This document shows, one piece after another, positions 5,760-6,655 of a DNA stretch of 6,655 nt. Each line of letters begins with the position of its first letter. The first letter of the stretch is position 1. The notes below the pieces were generated by a model, which made no database searches, was not told the origin of the DNA, and worked only from the letters and a program-made list of their open reading frames with translations. Source of the stretch: an uncultured bacterium. Lineage in GTDB: Bacteria > Bacillota > Clostridia > Lachnospirales > Lachnospiraceae. Location: positions 1 through 6,655 of the forward strand of contig CAJMQE010000138.1 of NCBI GenBank assembly GCA_905215405.1. The letters are read 5' to 3'. The position numbers were made by a program, and so were the translations under genes.

Positions 5760-5764
5760 ATAAT

Positions 5765-5766
5765 CT
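5765..5766. repeat. Right copy of the IS110 core dinucleotide CT
   Basis: The partner of the CT at 4221-4222. On the minus strand it supplies the last two bases of the third codon (AAG) of the interrupted membrane-protein gene. Confidence 0.75.
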
Positions 5767-5773
5767 TTTTCAT
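5765..5773 (-). pseudogene. First three codons of the disrupted membrane-protein gene
   Basis: On the minus strand this reads ATG AAA AAG. The ATG overlaps the TGA stop of the Dcd-like gene in the four bases ATGA (5773-5770), a classic coupled arrangement. AATAGG lies four bases upstream of the ATG as a weak ribosome binding site. The remaining 68 codons are at 4220-4014, beyond the IS element. Confidence 0.8.
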
Positions 5774-6492
5774 TTACCTATTGACTTTTGATAGTTGGTC
5801 TTTCTCTTCGTTTTTATTAACTCATTTAACTCTTTATACTCTTCACTTTTAATCAATTTTTCTCTTATTCCATTTAAAGACATTTTCCAATCTGCCGTTA
5901 AATATTCTCGCGTTTCTGGTTTTATTTGTATACCCAATTCTGATAATTTATCTACATGGCCCGATACATTAGTATTTTTCATTACTTCTGGAGTTTTGAG
6001 ATAATAAAAAACCAATGAAACAAAAGTTTCTCCAACTTTAACTTCAATGACTTGATCTGTAATATTATGCATTGATATCATAAGATGTCCACAAAAACCT
6101 GGACCAAGCATTGTGCTTATATCACCTATTCCTTTTGCCACCATACCTACTTTAGAATGTAAAGTGCCACCGATGTTATAATCAACTCCTACTACTTCAC
6201 TTGTTTCTACAAGCGTCGTTGTATGTGGTAATAATATAAGAATATTATCTTTTCCTTCCCTTATAATTGCTGATTTTCCTGGTAATATATCACAGTTTTT
6301 TTTACCATTTTCGTATTTACTTGCCAGTATCCAATCTTTATTTTTATCTTGTACTACCTTACCACGTCCTAAACTCCATGCATTTCTTCCTATTGTTAGA
6401 TTTATAGAATTCCCTTTAACATTTTCATAATGAAAAGGGTAGATATTTATCCCCTTTCCTAATTCATTTTCAATATCCTTTCTGCTTAACAT
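5770..6492 (-). CDS. Divergent dCTP deaminase/dUTPase-fold protein
   Basis: 240 residues. The N-terminus LSRKDIENELGKG...NSINLTIG matches the start of dCTP deaminases (Dcd), which convert dCTP to dUTP (or dUMP in bifunctional forms) in the cytosol. The trimer-fold core follows: LHSKVGM (111-117) lies where Dcd has its arginine- and serine-rich nucleotide motif, GPGFCGHLMISMHN (130-143) where Dcd has DPGWxGxIxLExxN, and GETFVSLVFYYL (154-165) matches the conserved strand near the active site. Aligned by eye, the catalytic Glu (E138 in E. coli) is Ser140 and the usual arginine is lost, so deaminase activity is doubtful. Residues about 190-240 form a charged helical extension; E. coli Dcd is shorter (about 193). 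AGGAG lies six bases before the ATG. It is the first gene of a former pair with the disrupted membrane protein. Alternative roles are nucleotide sensing or dUTPase-like signalling. Confidence 0.8.
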   Translation of the reverse strand: MLSRKDIENELGKGINIYPFHYENVKGNSINLTIGRNAWSLGRGKVVQDKNKDWILASKYENGKKNCDILPGKSAIIREGKDNILILLPHTTTLVETSEVVGVDYNIGGTLHSKVGMVAKGIGDISTMLGPGFCGHLMISMHNITDQVIEVKVGETFVSLVFYYLKTPEVMKNTNVSGHVDKLSELGIQIKPETREYLTADWKMSLNGIREKLIKSEEYKELNELIKTKRKTNYQKSIGK

Positions 6493-6507
6493 ACGCTCTC
6501 CTCTCTC

Positions 6508-6552
6508 TAATTAAAATTATGTATTTGTCCCCCTAATCCATAATTTTAATTA
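6508..6552 (-). promoter_or_regulatory. Perfect 14-bp inverted repeat in the leader of the Dcd-like gene
   Basis: TAATTAAAATTATG (6508-6521) and CATAATTTTAATTA (6539-6552) are exact reverse complements separated by 17 bases. On the minus strand the loop holds the G-run GGATTAGGGGGAC. The structure ends 15 bases before the start codon, next to the ribosome binding site GAGAGAGGAGAG. No T tract follows on either strand, so it is not a terminator. It may be an operator for a dimeric regulator or an RNA hairpin affecting translation. Confidence 0.5.
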
Positions 6553-6566
6553 ATAACTCAAACTTC

Positions 6567-6582
6567 GCACTTGAATAAGTGC
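6567..6582. other. 6-bp hairpin upstream of the Dcd-like gene
   Basis: GCACTT (6567-6572) pairs with AAGTGC (6577-6582) around GAAT. It lies in the same leader as the 14-bp inverted repeat and could be part of one regulatory RNA, or a small protein-binding site. No T tract follows. Confidence 0.3.
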
Positions 6583-6641
6583 CTATGCACCTTGAAAATC
6601 CAATAATAACTGGCAATTAAATAGCATGAAACCAATGGTTT

Positions 6642-6650
6642 TGGTATAAT
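6642..6650 (+). promoter_or_regulatory. Extended -10 promoter element pointing out of the window
   Basis: TGGTATAAT is an extended -10 (TGn plus TATAAT) on the plus strand, five bases from the window edge. The hexamer 17 bases upstream (TAGCAT) is a weak -35, which extended -10 promoters tolerate. It would drive a gene beyond the right edge, divergent from the Dcd-like gene. Confidence 0.35.
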
Positions 6651-6655
6651 TAAGT

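Larger units (their letters stand above)
4223..5764 (+). mobile_element. IS110-family insertion sequence (IS110 group)
   Basis: The element is 1,542 bases between CT core copies. It consists of a 280-base non-coding left end, a DEDD transposase gene, and an 83-base right end containing a small terminator. There are no terminal inverted repeats, as expected for IS110. The long non-coding region lies upstream of the transposase, which fits the IS110 group rather than the IS1111 group. The boundaries come from reconstructing the interrupted membrane-protein gene: the left flank ending ...CTTCTC, the core CT, and the right flank TTTTCATTTACC rejoin in frame and recreate an ATGA overlap with the neighbouring gene. 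The uncertainty is one base because both junctions read CTT. The element looks complete and the transposase motifs are intact, so it may still be active. Confidence 0.88.

Noticed and set aside
5795..6004. Plus-strand 69-codon frame antisense to the Dcd-like gene
   Set aside because: The hydrophobic composition is an antisense artefact of an AT-rich gene; no ribosome binding site was seen.
6567..6655. Possible CRISPR repeat or tRNA at the right edge
   Set aside because: No repeated unit with spacers is present, and no cloverleaf or TTC-loop signature can be folded.

Overview
The window is AT-rich (about two-thirds A+T by eye) with AGGAGG-type ribosome binding sites. Its proteins (a YyaL/DUF255 protein, a Thr-rich lipoprotein, an IS110-family transposase) fit a low-GC Firmicute, probably a clostridium or Lachnospiraceae member. 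No ribosomal or other marker gene fixes the taxon.

Layout: 1-300 has no convincing gene but carries a perfect 17-bp hairpin. 300-490 is an unusually hairpin-dense stretch that looks like a structured RNA or a small mobile repeat read on the minus strand, ending in a terminator-like stem. 607-2571 (minus) is a full-length YyaL-type thioredoxin-domain protein. 2572-3152 contains only a block of overlapping short open frames, probably decayed genes. 3153-3593 (minus) is a lipoprotein with a low-complexity Thr/Ser stalk and a small Cys/His domain. 3594-4013 is non-coding with two adjoining hairpins, one of them terminator-like.

The most informative part is 4014-6492. An IS110-family element (about 4223-5764, transposase on the plus strand) has inserted three codons into a minus-strand gene for a 71-residue two-helix membrane protein. 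Removing the element and one CT core restores that frame exactly. The restored start codon overlaps, as ATGA, the stop codon of the upstream gene at 5770-6492, a divergent dCTP-deaminase/dUTPase-fold protein. The two genes were therefore a translationally coupled pair before the insertion.

The 280-base leader of the IS110 element has the expected features of a bridge RNA: a -10 box at the element's left edge, a 12-bp 5' stem-loop, and two further internal-loop structures. Two heptamers in the first internal loop match the left and right sides of the actual insertion site (7/7 identity on the left; 6 pairs plus one G-U on the right). The target guides can therefore be proposed from this window alone. 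The Dcd-like protein appears by eye to lack the catalytic glutamate, so the broken operon may be a nucleotide-binding protein paired with a small membrane partner of unknown role.
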